Assembly: GCA_934254985.1 (NCBI GenBank)
Contig: CAKQMS010000028.1
Location: 1-41,497, forward strand
Source of the DNA: an uncultured Prevotella sp.
Lineage (GTDB): Bacteria > Bacteroidota > Bacteroidia > Bacteroidales > Bacteroidaceae
DNA length: 41,497 bases
Direction: 5' to 3'
In this document: positions 25,363-33,852 of the stretch, in pieces
Layout of the letters: every line of letters begins with the position of its first letter
Numbering within the stretch: the first letter of the stretch is position 1
Translations under genes and position numbers: made by a program
The notes under the pieces: generated by a model
What the model saw: only the letters and a program-made list of their open reading frames with translations
What the model was told of the DNA's origin: nothing
The model's database searches: none

Positions 25363-25399
25363 CAAATATAAACATAAAAAACAATAACTACATAGTTAT
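25363..25399 (-). promoter_or_regulatory. Promoter and palindrome before the CHASE2/caspase operon
   Basis: On the minus strand TATATTTG (25363-25370) is a good -7 element, about 87 bases before the ATG at 25276. No TTTG or TTG is present at the expected -33 place. Instead, ATAACTA-CA-TAGTTAT (25384-25399), an inverted repeat with 7-bp arms, occupies it. This arrangement suggests a regulated promoter. The operon's own HTH protein is one candidate binder. Confidence 0.6.
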
Positions 25400-25522
25400 A
25401 ATGTTGCAAAATTGGGACACCTATATGATTTAAAACAATTTATATGATATATAGATATTACAAACTCATACTGATAGTAGCATTTTCCTTATCTAACATG
25501 TTACATAATAAACGCATAAAAT

Positions 25523-25553
25523 TTTGCCAATCAACCGAAAAGCAGTAACTTTG
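25523..25553 (+). promoter_or_regulatory. metK promoter
   Basis: TTTG (25523-25526), 19 bases and TAACTTTG (25546-25553) match the Bacteroidetes consensus. The predicted start near 25560 gives a 5' leader of about 120 nt. Confidence 0.85.
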
Positions 25554-25571
25554 CACCCACGTTCTATCATT

Positions 25572-25656
25572 AGGTCTGCGCGCCTGATGAATGGAATTAC
25601 CCTCAGAAACATAATGTTATATCAATCATTATAGAGTTAGTCGCGCAGGATTACCT
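25572..25656 (+). ncRNA. Structured metK leader, candidate cis-regulatory RNA
   Basis: AGGTCTGCGCG (25572-25582) can pair with CGCGCAG (25642-25648) and, past a GATT bulge, ACCT (25653-25656). That gives an 11-bp closing stem. Inside it are a hairpin AACATAATG/CATTAT-aga-GTT (25608-25638) and a shorter one around CTGA/TCAG (25584-25606), so the whole resembles a three-way junction. The enzyme downstream makes S-adenosylmethionine, so feedback by SAM or methionine is conceivable. I do not recognise the consensus of any known SAM riboswitch. Confidence 0.5.
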
Positions 25657-25682
25657 CTGTATTATCATATTTTATAAATAGT

Positions 25683-26957
25683 ATGTCTTATCTATTTTCA
25701 TCAGAGTCGGTTTCAGAGGGACATCCCGACAAAGTAGCCGACCAGATTTCAGACGCCATTCTCGACCAGTTCCTTGCTTACGACGACAAGGCGCATTGTG
25801 CTGTTGAATCTTTCGTAACAACAGGACAGGTTGTTATCATGGGCGAAGTTCGCTCTGCTGAGTATATCGACCTCGCTACAATGGCACGCCGTACCATCAA
25901 CAAGATTGGATACACTAAGTCGGAATATCAGTTCGATGGCAACTCATGTGGTATTCTCACAGCTATTCATGAGCAGAGCGACGATATCAACCGTGGTGTT
26001 GAGCGCGAAGAAGACGAGAACCAGGGTGCTGGCGACCAGGGTATGATGTTTGGTTACGCTTGTAACGAAACAGAGAACTACATGCCTGTAAGCCTCGACC
26101 TTGCACAGCTCATCATGAAGACTCTTGCCGACATCCGCAAGGAGGGCAAGGAGATGACTTATCTTCGTCCAGACTCCAAGAGCCAGGTAACTATCGAATA
26201 TAGCGACAATGGTGTACCTCAGCGTATCGACACCATCGTAGTAAGTACTCAGCACGACGATTTCGTAAAGGATGCTAACGGCAACGATGACGACGAGGCT
26301 ATGCTCGCAAAGATTCGCGAGGATGTTATCAACATTCTTATTCCAAGAGTTAAGGCTCAGGTTGGCGACAAGGTGTTGGCTTTGTTCAACGACGATATCA
26401 AATACTTCGTTAACCCTACAGGCAAGTTCGTAATCGGTGGCCCTCACGGAGATACCGGCTTGACAGGTAGAAAGATTATCGTAGACACCTATGGTGGCAA
26501 GGGTGCTCACGGTGGTGGTGCTTTCTCAGGTAAGGATTCAAGCAAGGTAGACCGCTCTGCTGCTTATGCCGCACGCTATATTGCAAAGAACATGGTTGCA
26601 GCAGGTGTTGCTGACGAGATGTTGGTACAGGTTGCTTATGCCATCGGTGTAGCTGAGCCTGTAAGCATCTATGTAGACACCTACGGCAAATCGCATGTCA
26701 ACATGACTGACGGCGAGATTGCTGCTAAGATTGCTCAGATGTTCGACCTTCGTCCAAAGGCTATCGAGCGCAAGCTTAAACTTCGCCAGCCTATGTATCT
26801 CGAAACTGCTGCTTACGGCCACATGGGTCGCAAGAACGAGGTTGTGAAGAAGACCTTCACTAGCCGCTACCATGAAGAGAAGACCGTCGAGGTAGAACTC
26901 TTCACATGGGAGAAGCTCGACAGAGTAGACGATATAAAGAAGGAATTTGGTCTATAG
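25683..26957 (+). CDS. metK: S-adenosylmethionine synthetase
   Basis: The enzyme joins methionine and ATP to make S-adenosylmethionine, the main methyl donor. At 424 residues it is a little longer than the E. coli form (384), as is usual in Bacteroidetes. The N-terminal signature [23 protein letters not shown] carries the ATP-binding His. The second signature [16 protein letters not shown] and the [12 protein letters not shown] block are intact. An acidic insert ([17 protein letters not shown]) is present in the middle, as in relatives. It is the first gene of a run of six genes with short gaps, and DUF4271 begins seven bases after its stop. Confidence 0.97.
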   Translation: MSYLFSSESVSEGHPDKVADQISDAILDQFLAYDDKAHCAVESFVTTGQVVIMGEVRSAEYIDLATMARRTINKIGYTKSEYQFDGNSCGILTAIHEQSDDINRGVEREEDENQGAGDQGMMFGYACNETENYMPVSLDLAQLIMKTLADIRKEGKEMTYLRPDSKSQVTIEYSDNGVPQRIDTIVVSTQHDDFVKDANGNDDDEAMLAKIREDVINILIPRVKAQVGDKVLALFNDDIKYFVNPTGKFVIGGPHGDTGLTGRKIIVDTYGGKGAHGGGAFSGKDSSKVDRSAAYAARYIAKNMVAAGVADEMLVQVAYAIGVAEPVSIYVDTYGKSHVNMTDGEIAAKIAQMFDLRPKAIERKLKLRQPMYLETAAYGHMGRKNEVVKKTFTSRYHEEKTVEVELFTWEKLDRVDDIKKEFGL

Positions 26958-26964
26958 GTAGCTA

Positions 26965-27987
26965 ATGTTTATACAAAACACAGATACCATACAGACCCAG
27001 GGAACGGCGATTGCTGAAGAGGCTGTCGCCGTTCACCATTCAGGACAGCTTACTCCAGCCCAAGTGCTCAGTTGGTTGCCCAAGTCGGCTACGCCTGCTC
27101 AACAGGACTCAGCTATTAGGGCTCACATCAAGATCAAGCCCATCACCTACAGCTCACGCCCCGACACCCTTGGCACCCCATATACCAAGCCCGACCTTAG
27201 AACTTTCAATCTCAACGAGCCTCTATGGCATAGCAAATCGTTGGTACAGAAGGATTCTATCTACAAGCCTGAGGTGGTGGCATGGCGACAAGGAGTAGGT
27301 GGCGACCCTATCCCCTACACTCTTGCTGGCGACAATGTTGTCACATCTGTACTTTTGGGATGCTTCATAATCGCCATGGTGTCTATATCTCAATCCCGGC
27401 AGTTCATATTCCGTCAGGCAAAGAACTTCTTCTACGCTCCACGTGCAAAGACTACCGAGATTACAGAAACATCCAACGAGCTTCACTTCCAGCTATTCCT
27501 GCTTCTGCAAACTTGCATGCTCTTCTCGCTGACATTCTTCTATGCTGTTAGAGGATATGCTTCTCAGACCTTCATCATCGACCAATACCTTGTTATGGGA
27601 TGCCTAACAGGAATCTTTGCAAGCTATTTCCTTGCCAAGAGTGTGATGTATTGGATAGCAGGATGGTTATTTTTCTACAAGAAGAATACTTTACAATGGC
27701 TCAAGTCTTTTGTATTCCTTTCATCTGCTGAAGGAGTACTACTATACCCACTTGTTTTACTCATGGCATACTTCAATATGGAAGCTAAAAATGCCGTGAT
27801 TTACATGGCAATAGTGGTAATATTGACCAAATTGTTAGGATTTTACAAGACGTATATCATCTTTTTTAGGTCAAGAGGTACATTTTTGCAAAATATTTTG
27901 TACTTTTGTACCCTTGAAATTGTACCTGCTGTTTCATTATGGGGAATCCTCATAGCAGTGTGCAACTATTTGAAAGTTAATTTTTAG
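26965..27987 (+). CDS. DUF4271 family membrane protein
   Basis: This 340-residue protein has a soluble N-terminal half (about 1-125) rich in Pro, Thr and Ser. About seven membrane segments follow from residue 126 (VVTSVLLGCFIIAMVSIS and onward). The family is specific to Bacteroidetes and has no established function. Its position between metK and hemD, upstream of rnpA and yidD, is conserved in the order. It is probably located in the inner membrane. hemD follows 14 bases after its stop codon. Confidence 0.88.
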   Translation: MFIQNTDTIQTQGTAIAEEAVAVHHSGQLTPAQVLSWLPKSATPAQQDSAIRAHIKIKPITYSSRPDTLGTPYTKPDLRTFNLNEPLWHSKSLVQKDSIYKPEVVAWRQGVGGDPIPYTLAGDNVVTSVLLGCFIIAMVSISQSRQFIFRQAKNFFYAPRAKTTEITETSNELHFQLFLLLQTCMLFSLTFFYAVRGYASQTFIIDQYLVMGCLTGIFASYFLAKSVMYWIAGWLFFYKKNTLQWLKSFVFLSSAEGVLLYPLVLLMAYFNMEAKNAVIYMAIVVILTKLLGFYKTYIIFFRSRGTFLQNILYFCTLEIVPAVSLWGILIAVCNYLKVNF

Positions 27988-28001
27988 GACATTAATACGA
28001 A

Positions 28002-28757
28002 ATGATTAAGAAGATTCTGGTATCTCAACCCAAACCTGCAAGTGACAAGTCTCCATATTACGACATTGCCAACGAATATGGCGTAGAATTGGTGTTCCGC
28101 CCATTCTTCAAGGTTGAAGGTATCTCTGCCAAGGAGTTCCGTCAGCAGAAGGTGAGCATATTGAGTCATACGGCTGTAGTGTTCACTTCAAGACATGCCA
28201 TAGACAACTATTTCAACATAGCCAAGGAAATGCGTCTCACCATTCCTGAGGATATGAAGTACTTCTGTGTCACAGAAACCATTTCGCTATATATCCAAAA
28301 ATACGTTCAGTATCGTAAGCGCAAGATATTCTTCGGTTCTACCGGCAAGATTGATGATCTCGTGCCTGTAATGCAGAAGCACAAGACTGAGAAATATCTT
28401 GTACCACTGAGCGATGTCCACAACGACCATGTGAAGGAATTGCTCGATGCAAAGAACCTCAACCACACAGAATGTGTGATGTTCCGCACCGTTAGCAACG
28501 ACCTCACAGAGCAAGAGGTTAAGGATTTCGACTACGACATGTTGTTGTTCTTCAGTCCTACAGGCGTAAAAGCCCTCACTAAGAACATTCCTGACTTTAA
28601 GCAGGGCGACATTCGCATCGGAGCTTTCGGTCCTGCTACAGCAAAGACTGTTGCAGACGAAGGTCTGCGTCTCGATATCGAAGCACCAACATCTGCTTAC
28701 CCATCAATGACAAGCGCATTGAATGCCTACCTCGCCAACATCAGAGACGAGGAGTAG
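28002..28757 (+). CDS. hemD: Uroporphyrinogen-III synthase
   Basis: This 251-residue protein matches the uroporphyrinogen-III synthase family, which closes hydroxymethylbilane to uroporphyrinogen III in haem and sirohaem synthesis. Motifs include VVFTSRHAIDNYFNIA in the first domain, DMLLFFSPTGVKALTKNI in the second and IGAFGPATAKTVADEGL near the end. The family is poorly conserved, and the Bacteroidetes branch is divergent. Other haem genes are not next to it, so the exact role rests on similarity. It is the third gene in the metK operon. Confidence 0.87.
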   Translation: MIKKILVSQPKPASDKSPYYDIANEYGVELVFRPFFKVEGISAKEFRQQKVSILSHTAVVFTSRHAIDNYFNIAKEMRLTIPEDMKYFCVTETISLYIQKYVQYRKRKIFFGSTGKIDDLVPVMQKHKTEKYLVPLSDVHNDHVKELLDAKNLNHTECVMFRTVSNDLTEQEVKDFDYDMLLFFSPTGVKALTKNIPDFKQGDIRIGAFGPATAKTVADEGLRLDIEAPTSAYPSMTSALNAYLANIRDEE

Positions 28758-28780
28758 GCTCATATACATATTATATATAG

Positions 28781-29188
28781 ATGACAGAAAGGAGCATTAA
28801 CAACCTATATACCCTAAGGAAGTCGGAGCGCACTTGCAGCAAGATAGCTATCGACAATCTGTTCAAGGGCGGACACAGCCGCTCATTGTCAGCATTTCCT
28901 ATAAGGGTGGTATACCTCGTATCTGACACCCCACAGCAGGAGCAGTGCCAGATTATGGTGAGTGTGCCAAAAAAATGCTTCAAGAGAGCGGTAAAGCGCA
29001 ATAGGGTGAAAAGACAGATAAGAGAAGCCTACAGACTCAACAAAGCCATCGTGACTGAACAGATGAAGAAACACGAAGGTAAATACTTGACAATGGCTTT
29101 CATCTGGCTCGACGCTGAATTGCACGATACCGACGAGATAAAGTCGAAGATGATAAACCTGCTGGGCAGAATAAGCGAGCGACTATGA
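28781..29188 (+). CDS. rnpA: Ribonuclease P protein component
   Basis: This 135-residue basic protein binds the RNase P RNA and helps it remove 5' leaders from tRNA precursors. The family signature is clear: [21 protein letters not shown], preceded by [11 protein letters not shown]. The N-terminal [21 protein letters not shown] is the usual KSERL-type start. Its stop overlaps the yidD start (ATGA), the common rnpA-yidD arrangement. Confidence 0.95.
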   Translation: MTERSINNLYTLRKSERTCSKIAIDNLFKGGHSRSLSAFPIRVVYLVSDTPQQEQCQIMVSVPKKCFKRAVKRNRVKRQIREAYRLNKAIVTEQMKKHEGKYLTMAFIWLDAELHDTDEIKSKMINLLGRISERL

Positions 29189-29427
29189 AAACTTTCATCC
29201 ATTGGTGCTCACGCATAGTGGTTTTTCTGCTGCTATTGCCAATAAGGTTTTATCAAACTTGCATCTCTCCTCTCACACCACCCTCGTGCCGATTTCAGCC
29301 CACATGCTCGGAGTATGCACGCCAAGCTATCATAAAACACGGACCCATCAAAGGTCTTTGGCTTGCCATACGTCGACTGCTGAGATGCCACCCTTGGGGA
29401 GGCAGTGGCTACGACCCTGTACCATAA
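29185..29427 (+). CDS. yidD: Membrane protein insertion efficiency factor YidD
   Basis: This 80-residue protein helps YidC-dependent insertion of membrane proteins at the inner membrane. The signature [28 protein letters not shown] and the terminal [13 protein letters not shown] are complete. A hydrophobic, amphipathic N-terminus ([15 protein letters not shown]) would anchor it. It is translationally coupled to rnpA by a four-base overlap. Confidence 0.96.
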   Translation: MKTFIHWCSRIVVFLLLLPIRFYQTCISPLTPPSCRFQPTCSEYARQAIIKHGPIKGLWLAIRRLLRCHPWGGSGYDPVP

Positions 29428-29481
29428 CACCCCACATGTTTTTAAATTAACCCTTTGAAAATAACATAAAACCATAATAAA

Positions 29482-30780
29482 GTGAAGAATTTCGTAGAAG
29501 AACTAAAATGGCGTGGTATGTTGGCACAGATGATGCCAGGTACCGAAGAATTCTTGCAGAAGAATATGGTGTCAGCATATCTCGGTACTGACCCTACAGC
29601 CGACTCATTGCATATTGGTCACCTCTGTGGCATCATGATGCTTCGCCACTTGCAGCGCTGTGGCCACAAGCCTTATCTTCTCGTTGGTGGTGCTACCGGT
29701 ATGATTGGCGACCCTTCAGGCAAGAGCCAGGAGCGCAATCTGCTTGATGCAGACACTCTCTATCACAACCAGGAAGCTATCAAAAAGCAGGTTTCCAAGT
29801 TCCTCGACTTCGATGGCACAGAACCTAACAAGGCTGAGATGGTGAACAACTATGACTGGATGAAGGACTTCACATTCCTCGACTTTGCACGCGAGGTTGG
29901 TAAGCACATCACCGTAAACTACATGATGGCTAAAGACTCTGTGCAGAAGCGATTGAACGGTGAGGCTCGCGATGGTTTGTCATTCACAGAATTTACATAT
30001 CAGCTCCTTCAGGGCTACGACTTCTTGTATCAGTATCAGAAGTATGGCGTACGCCTACAGCTTGGTGGCAACGACCAGTGGGGCAACATGACTACTGGTA
30101 CAGAGCTTATCCACCGCACATTGGGCAACGATGTTGAGGTATTCTGCCTCACCTGTCCTTTGATTACAAAGGCTGACGGTAAGAAGTTTGGTAAGACCGA
30201 GAGCGGAAACATCTGGCTCGATCGCAACCGCACAACTCCTTATGCTTTCTATCAGTTCTGGCTCAACGTTAGCGACGAAGATGCTGAGAAGTATATCAAG
30301 ATATTCACCGACCTCGACAAAGAGACTATCGATGCTCTCATAGAAGAACACAAGCAGGATCCTGGTCGCCGTGTGCTCCAGAAGCGTCTTGCTGAAGAGG
30401 TTACCACTATGGTACACTCTGCAGAAGACTTGCAGACAGCACAGGAGGCTTCTAACATTCTCTTCGGTAAGGCTACTAAGGAGAATCTCCAGAAGCTCGA
30501 CGAGGCTACATTCCTCGATGTCTTCAATGGTGTGCCTCACTACACAGTAGGTCGCGATGTTATTGGTCAGCCTGCTATCGACGTATTCAACCAGGAAGGC
30601 ATGGACATCTTCCCAAGCAAGAGCGAAATGCGTAAGCTCGTTAAGGGTGGCGGCGTAAGCCTCAACAAGGAGAAGTTGGCAGCTTTCGATAATGTTGTTA
30701 CCGAAGAAGACCTCATCGACGGAAAGTATCTTCTCGTACAGAAGGGTAAGAAGAATTACTTCCTTATCACTGTAAAGTAA
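29482..30780 (+). CDS. tyrS: Tyrosyl-tRNA synthetase
   Basis: This class I synthetase charges tRNA-Tyr. At 432 residues its length is normal. The HIGH motif is at residues 44-47 (SLHIGHLCG). The KMSKS loop appears as KKFGKTESG near residue 234, a common variant. An S4-like RNA-binding domain lies at the C-terminus ([17 protein letters not shown]). The start codon is GTG, and no in-frame ATG closer to the expected N-terminus fits. It is 54 bases after yidD and is probably the last gene of the metK run. I see no terminator directly after it. Confidence 0.96.
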   Translation: MKNFVEELKWRGMLAQMMPGTEEFLQKNMVSAYLGTDPTADSLHIGHLCGIMMLRHLQRCGHKPYLLVGGATGMIGDPSGKSQERNLLDADTLYHNQEAIKKQVSKFLDFDGTEPNKAEMVNNYDWMKDFTFLDFAREVGKHITVNYMMAKDSVQKRLNGEARDGLSFTEFTYQLLQGYDFLYQYQKYGVRLQLGGNDQWGNMTTGTELIHRTLGNDVEVFCLTCPLITKADGKKFGKTESGNIWLDRNRTTPYAFYQFWLNVSDEDAEKYIKIFTDLDKETIDALIEEHKQDPGRRVLQKRLAEEVTTMVHSAEDLQTAQEASNILFGKATKENLQKLDEATFLDVFNGVPHYTVGRDVIGQPAIDVFNQEGMDIFPSKSEMRKLVKGGGVSLNKEKLAAFDNVVTEEDLIDGKYLLVQKGKKNYFLITVK

Positions 30781-30843
30781 TATATTTCGAATAGTTATTC
30801 AAGTCCTTACTAAAGGCTTAACATAAAGAAATATTGTCGAAAA

Positions 30844-30875
30844 TTTGGTAGTAGACAAAAAAAGCACTACCTTTG
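30844..30875 (+). promoter_or_regulatory. Promoter of tRNA-Gln
   Basis: TTTG (30844-30847), 20 bases and TACCTTTG (30868-30875) fit the consensus. The tRNA begins 11 bases after the -7 element. Confidence 0.85.
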
Positions 30876-30886
30876 CAAACGGAAAT

Positions 30887-30957
30887 TGGACCATGGTGTA
30901 ATGGTAACACTACAGGTTTTGGTTCTGTCATTATGGGTTCGAATCCCGTTGGTCCAA
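30887..30957 (+). tRNA. tRNA-Gln (anticodon TTG)
   Basis: A complete 71-nt cloverleaf folds. The acceptor TGGACCA pairs with TGGTCCA, with discriminator A. The D arm is GTGT/ACAC. The anticodon stem ACAGG/TCTGT closes the loop TTTTGGT, giving anticodon TTG. The T arm is ATGGG-TTCGAAT-CCCGT. CCA is not encoded. Confidence 0.96.
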
Positions 30958-30983
30958 CTTCACAAGCTTAGGTTTAGCTATAG

Positions 30984-31019
30984 CAAAAGGGTGAAATCAT
31001 TATTGATTTCACCCTTTTG
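30984..31019 (+). terminator. Terminator after tRNA-Gln
   Basis: The 16-bp perfect stem CAAAAGGGTGAAATCA with a TTAT loop is followed by TTGTTT. It is symmetrical enough to act in both directions. Confidence 0.85.
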
Positions 31020-31089
31020 TTGTTTATTAGTCATACTTGGTAGTCTACATATTCTTGTGAAATATAGAGATTATTACCAATAAAAGCAC

Positions 31090-31097
31090 TATCTTTG
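31090..31097 (+). promoter_or_regulatory. -7 element of the lyase-like gene
   Basis: TATCTTTG in the context GCAC-TATCTTTG-CAAA is the same extended -7 seen at upp and tRNA-Gln. I find no good -33 match. The leader is about 65 nt. Confidence 0.6.
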
Positions 31098-31163
31098 CAA
31101 AGCAAAACCTATATATGTACAACTAATTAGCATTATCATTATTCTAAACTCGCAAACCTACCC

Positions 31164-33737
31164 ATGATGAAGACCATTTTATTACTTGCCGCACTGACTT
31201 TCTCAACAAGCATAATGGCACAAACAGACGTTACAGAAGAGTATGTGGAATTAGGCGACCCGACAGAAGATCAAGTGAAGAGCGTAACAGAAGACATCAT
31301 TAATGACGACTTCATTGACGAAGCAACTATGCAGGGCGACTTGCTACAGATGCTTGTCAACTTCGCAACATACTTGAAGAACGACTTCCAAGTAGCTCAG
31401 GCTCCTAACAGCGTGGGCGAACTTTGCGGATGCTTCAAGAGCAATTCTACTATGAAGAACAATGAGGACGGCGTGCGCTCTAATGCCGACCTCTCTATGA
31501 TATGCGCATTCCTTGCAAAATATGCCAAGGATAAGGTTACATTGCCTGCCAACGTCTCATGGGACGACATCGAGCAGATGGCTATGAAATCGCTCGTCTT
31601 TGCTTACTCTACTCATAAAGCCAACAAACTGAAGGTTTGTGCCGGCAACAAATATTGGGGCTCTACATCTGCTTCCGACCATGTTTGGGAAAGTTCGCTT
31701 TGGGCTATGTCGGTAGCTTATTCTGCTTTCTTCCAATGGGATAAACTCTCTGACAACCAAAAGGGATATATCAAAGCATTGCTCAAGGCTGAATGCAACT
31801 ACGAGCTAAACCGCTCTATTCCTACAGGCTATGCTGGCGACACCAAGGCTGAAGAGAATGGATGGGAGGCTGACGTGCTTGCAGCAACTCTCGGCTTGTT
31901 CCCTAACGACGAGTTGGCACCAAAGTGGTTTGCTCGTCTACGCGAGTTCGCTATCAACAGCTATTCTCACAAGGACGATGCTAACAACAATACCGTCATC
32001 GACCCAGAATACGACAACACTACTGTTGCCAACCTCTACAAAGGTCAGAACCTCTACGACGACTACACCCTGCAAAACCATAACTATTTCCACACCTCTT
32101 ATCAGAATGTGGTAATCCAGGAACTTGGCGAGGCTGCTCTTGCCTTGAAGCTCTTCCAGACATCGCTCTATGGCGAAGAGAAATGGAAGACCAACGCTTT
32201 GATGCACAACAACGACAAGGTACAGAAGGAAGTGCTCAACTGGCTTGCCCTCGCTGATGGCGAACTTGCTATGCCTAACGGCAACGACTGGAGCCTGTTC
32301 CTCTACGACCAGATAACATCTTATACCACCAACGCCTGCTTCCTCAGAGATGCCGATGCGTTGATGCTCGAAAATCTTGCTTACAAGATGATAAAGGCTC
32401 GCCAAACCACCACCTCTGATGGTTCATGGCTGCTTCGTTCTGATATCGGTGCACGCCGTATGGGTGTAGAGGCTCATCGCGTTATGATGACTTACCTCAT
32501 GCACTCTGTTGCCTCTACAGCCGACCTCCAGGCTTCTGATTTCGAAACCTTCCGTCAGCAGTATTCTGCAGCTAAGCATATCAAGTCGCAAAATATCGTT
32601 AGAGCATACACCAAAGATCGCTTCACAACCTTCTCTTGGGCATCTGGCATACCAAGCTATACTGGCTATATCGCCGCCAACTCTGTCGACAAGAATAAGA
32701 TTATCGTGCCTTACAAGCAGAACAACACGGGCAACTTCCTCGGCTTCTATACCGTCAACGGCAAAAAGACAAACGCCACTCCTGTAGTTGATGGTATATA
32801 CCAGTTGGATGGCGACGCATGGGTGATGAATGGTGAACTCAACACCAACGAGTCTACTCTCAACAACCGCTTTGCTATATATTCTACTCCAGGCAACGCT
32901 GTTATCTATCTCGACTATGTTTCTGCTCTTGCCGATGGCACCATCACTAAGGAGCAGGGTGGACTCACAGCAATCTCTGTAGACGAGCTTACCAAGACCC
33001 ACCGCACACTATACTACGACAACACTCACAAGCAGAGCAATGGTTCACAGTTCATGACATTCATTTCTCCTTGGGTCAACGTTGACAATGCTCTCGGTAT
33101 CATCTCGCATGGCGACAAGCAAATGGGCTTTGGAGATCGCAGAAACAACAACTCTATAATGACTGCCAAGCTCTACCCTTCTTACTCTGCAGAGAGTCGC
33201 CAGTTTCATAATGGCGAAAAGGTAGATAGCCGCAATGTGGTGTACTATAGCAATATCGATGCTACAGAAACCAAGCTGATGAGCGACGAGTTTATTTCTC
33301 TCACCGACAAGTTGCCAGAGGGATGGAATGGAGCCCTGGCTGCCGACCCTGATGGCACACGCTATCTGATGCTCTCTAACTTCAAGGGCGATAAGAAGGC
33401 TGAATTTGAAATGCCTGTCACTCCTCTCGGCATTCCTGTTGTCAGCCACCCTTCTTTCATGGGCAAGCTCTCTGTAGCCATCGAGCAAAACAATAGCGCT
33501 GTTAGTGCCACTCGCATCTTCGTCGACGAAGCTTCGCTATCCACAGTTCTTGATAAAGACAACAATTCTGCATATATCCAGAATATGGCAAAACACGAAG
33601 GTGAATACAATGTTCGTGCCATCACCGACAATGGCATAGTAGAAAAGACCATAAAAATATCAGATTGTGCTAAAGTAACTATCTCTGGAGGCGATCTTCT
33701 CGTTGAGGAAGCGAAATACAGCCAACTGAGGAAATAA
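31164..33737 (+). CDS. Large secreted polysaccharide-lyase-like protein
   Basis: This 857-residue protein has a signal peptide (about 1-20, ending SIMAQ). Residues about 40-470 look like an alpha/alpha-toroid (six-hairpin) domain. ENGWEADVLAATLGLFPNDELAPKWFARLREFA and LYDDYTLQNHNYFHTSYQN resemble substrate-cleft segments of glycan lyases. The rest, after about residue 475, is beta-sandwich-like (ASGIPSYTGYIAANSVD, FAIYSTPGNAVIYLDY). This two-part plan is that of PL8-type and related polysaccharide lyases, but I cannot assign a family or prove catalysis. The last ten residues (VEEAKYSQLRK) are encoded inside a 23-bp tandem repeat, so the natural C-terminus was probably altered by repeat growth. 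No sulfatase or SusCD genes adjoin it. Confidence 0.6.
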   Translation: MMKTILLLAALTFSTSIMAQTDVTEEYVELGDPTEDQVKSVTEDIINDDFIDEATMQGDLLQMLVNFATYLKNDFQVAQAPNSVGELCGCFKSNSTMKNNEDGVRSNADLSMICAFLAKYAKDKVTLPANVSWDDIEQMAMKSLVFAYSTHKANKLKVCAGNKYWGSTSASDHVWESSLWAMSVAYSAFFQWDKLSDNQKGYIKALLKAECNYELNRSIPTGYAGDTKAEENGWEADVLAATLGLFPNDELAPKWFARLREFAINSYSHKDDANNNTVIDPEYDNTTVANLYKGQNLYDDYTLQNHNYFHTSYQNVVIQELGEAALALKLFQTSLYGEEKWKTNALMHNNDKVQKEVLNWLALADGELAMPNGNDWSLFLYDQITSYTTNACFLRDADALMLENLAYKMIKARQTTTSDGSWLLRSDIGARRMGVEAHRVMMTYLMHSVASTADLQASDFETFRQQYSAAKHIKSQNIVRAYTKDRFTTFSWASGIPSYTGYIAANSVDKNKIIVPYKQNNTGNFLGFYTVNGKKTNATPVVDGIYQLDGDAWVMNGELNTNESTLNNRFAIYSTPGNAVIYLDYVSALADGTITKEQGGLTAISVDELTKTHRTLYYDNTHKQSNGSQFMTFISPWVNVDNALGIISHGDKQMGFGDRRNNNSIMTAKLYPSYSAESRQFHNGEKVDSRNVVYYSNIDATETKLMSDEFISLTDKLPEGWNGALAADPDGTRYLMLSNFKGDKKAEFEMPVTPLGIPVVSHPSFMGKLSVAIEQNNSAVSATRIFVDEASLSTVLDKDNNSAYIQNMAKHEGEYNVRAITDNGIVEKTIKISDCAKVTISGGDLLVEEAKYSQLRK

Positions 33738-33809
33738 AACACAGCCAACTGAGGAAACGAAACACAGCCAACTGAGGAAATAAAACACAGCCAACTGAGG
33801 AAATACAAA
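33704..33809. repeat. 23-bp tandem repeat spanning a gene end
   Basis: Four full 23-bp units beginning ACAGCCAACTGAGGAAA (33718, 33741, 33764 and 33787) follow a partial unit at 33704-33717. The partial unit and the first full unit contain the last codons and the stop of the lyase-like gene. The last unit ends 9 bases before the -7 element of the DUF4143 gene. The period is not a multiple of three. Confidence 0.92.
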
Positions 33810-33818
33810 AAAAAGTTG

Positions 33819-33826
33819 TATCTTTG
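33819..33826 (+). promoter_or_regulatory. -7 element of the DUF4143 gene
   Basis: TATCTTTG followed by GCA lies 26 bases before the ATG. The -33 position falls inside the last 23-bp repeat copy (around CTGAGG), so repeat number could alter promoter strength. Confidence 0.7.
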
Positions 33827-33852
33827 CATACGTATAATCAATATTCGAAAAT

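Noticed and set aside
25584..25642. Hammerhead-ribozyme-like core in the metK leader (CTGATGA, GAAA and GTC in order)
   Set aside because: The three conserved strings are in the right order, but stem II does not pair well (A opposite A next to the core), stem III needs a large internal loop, and the best closing stem is shifted by one base from the hammerhead register. Chance resemblance is more likely.
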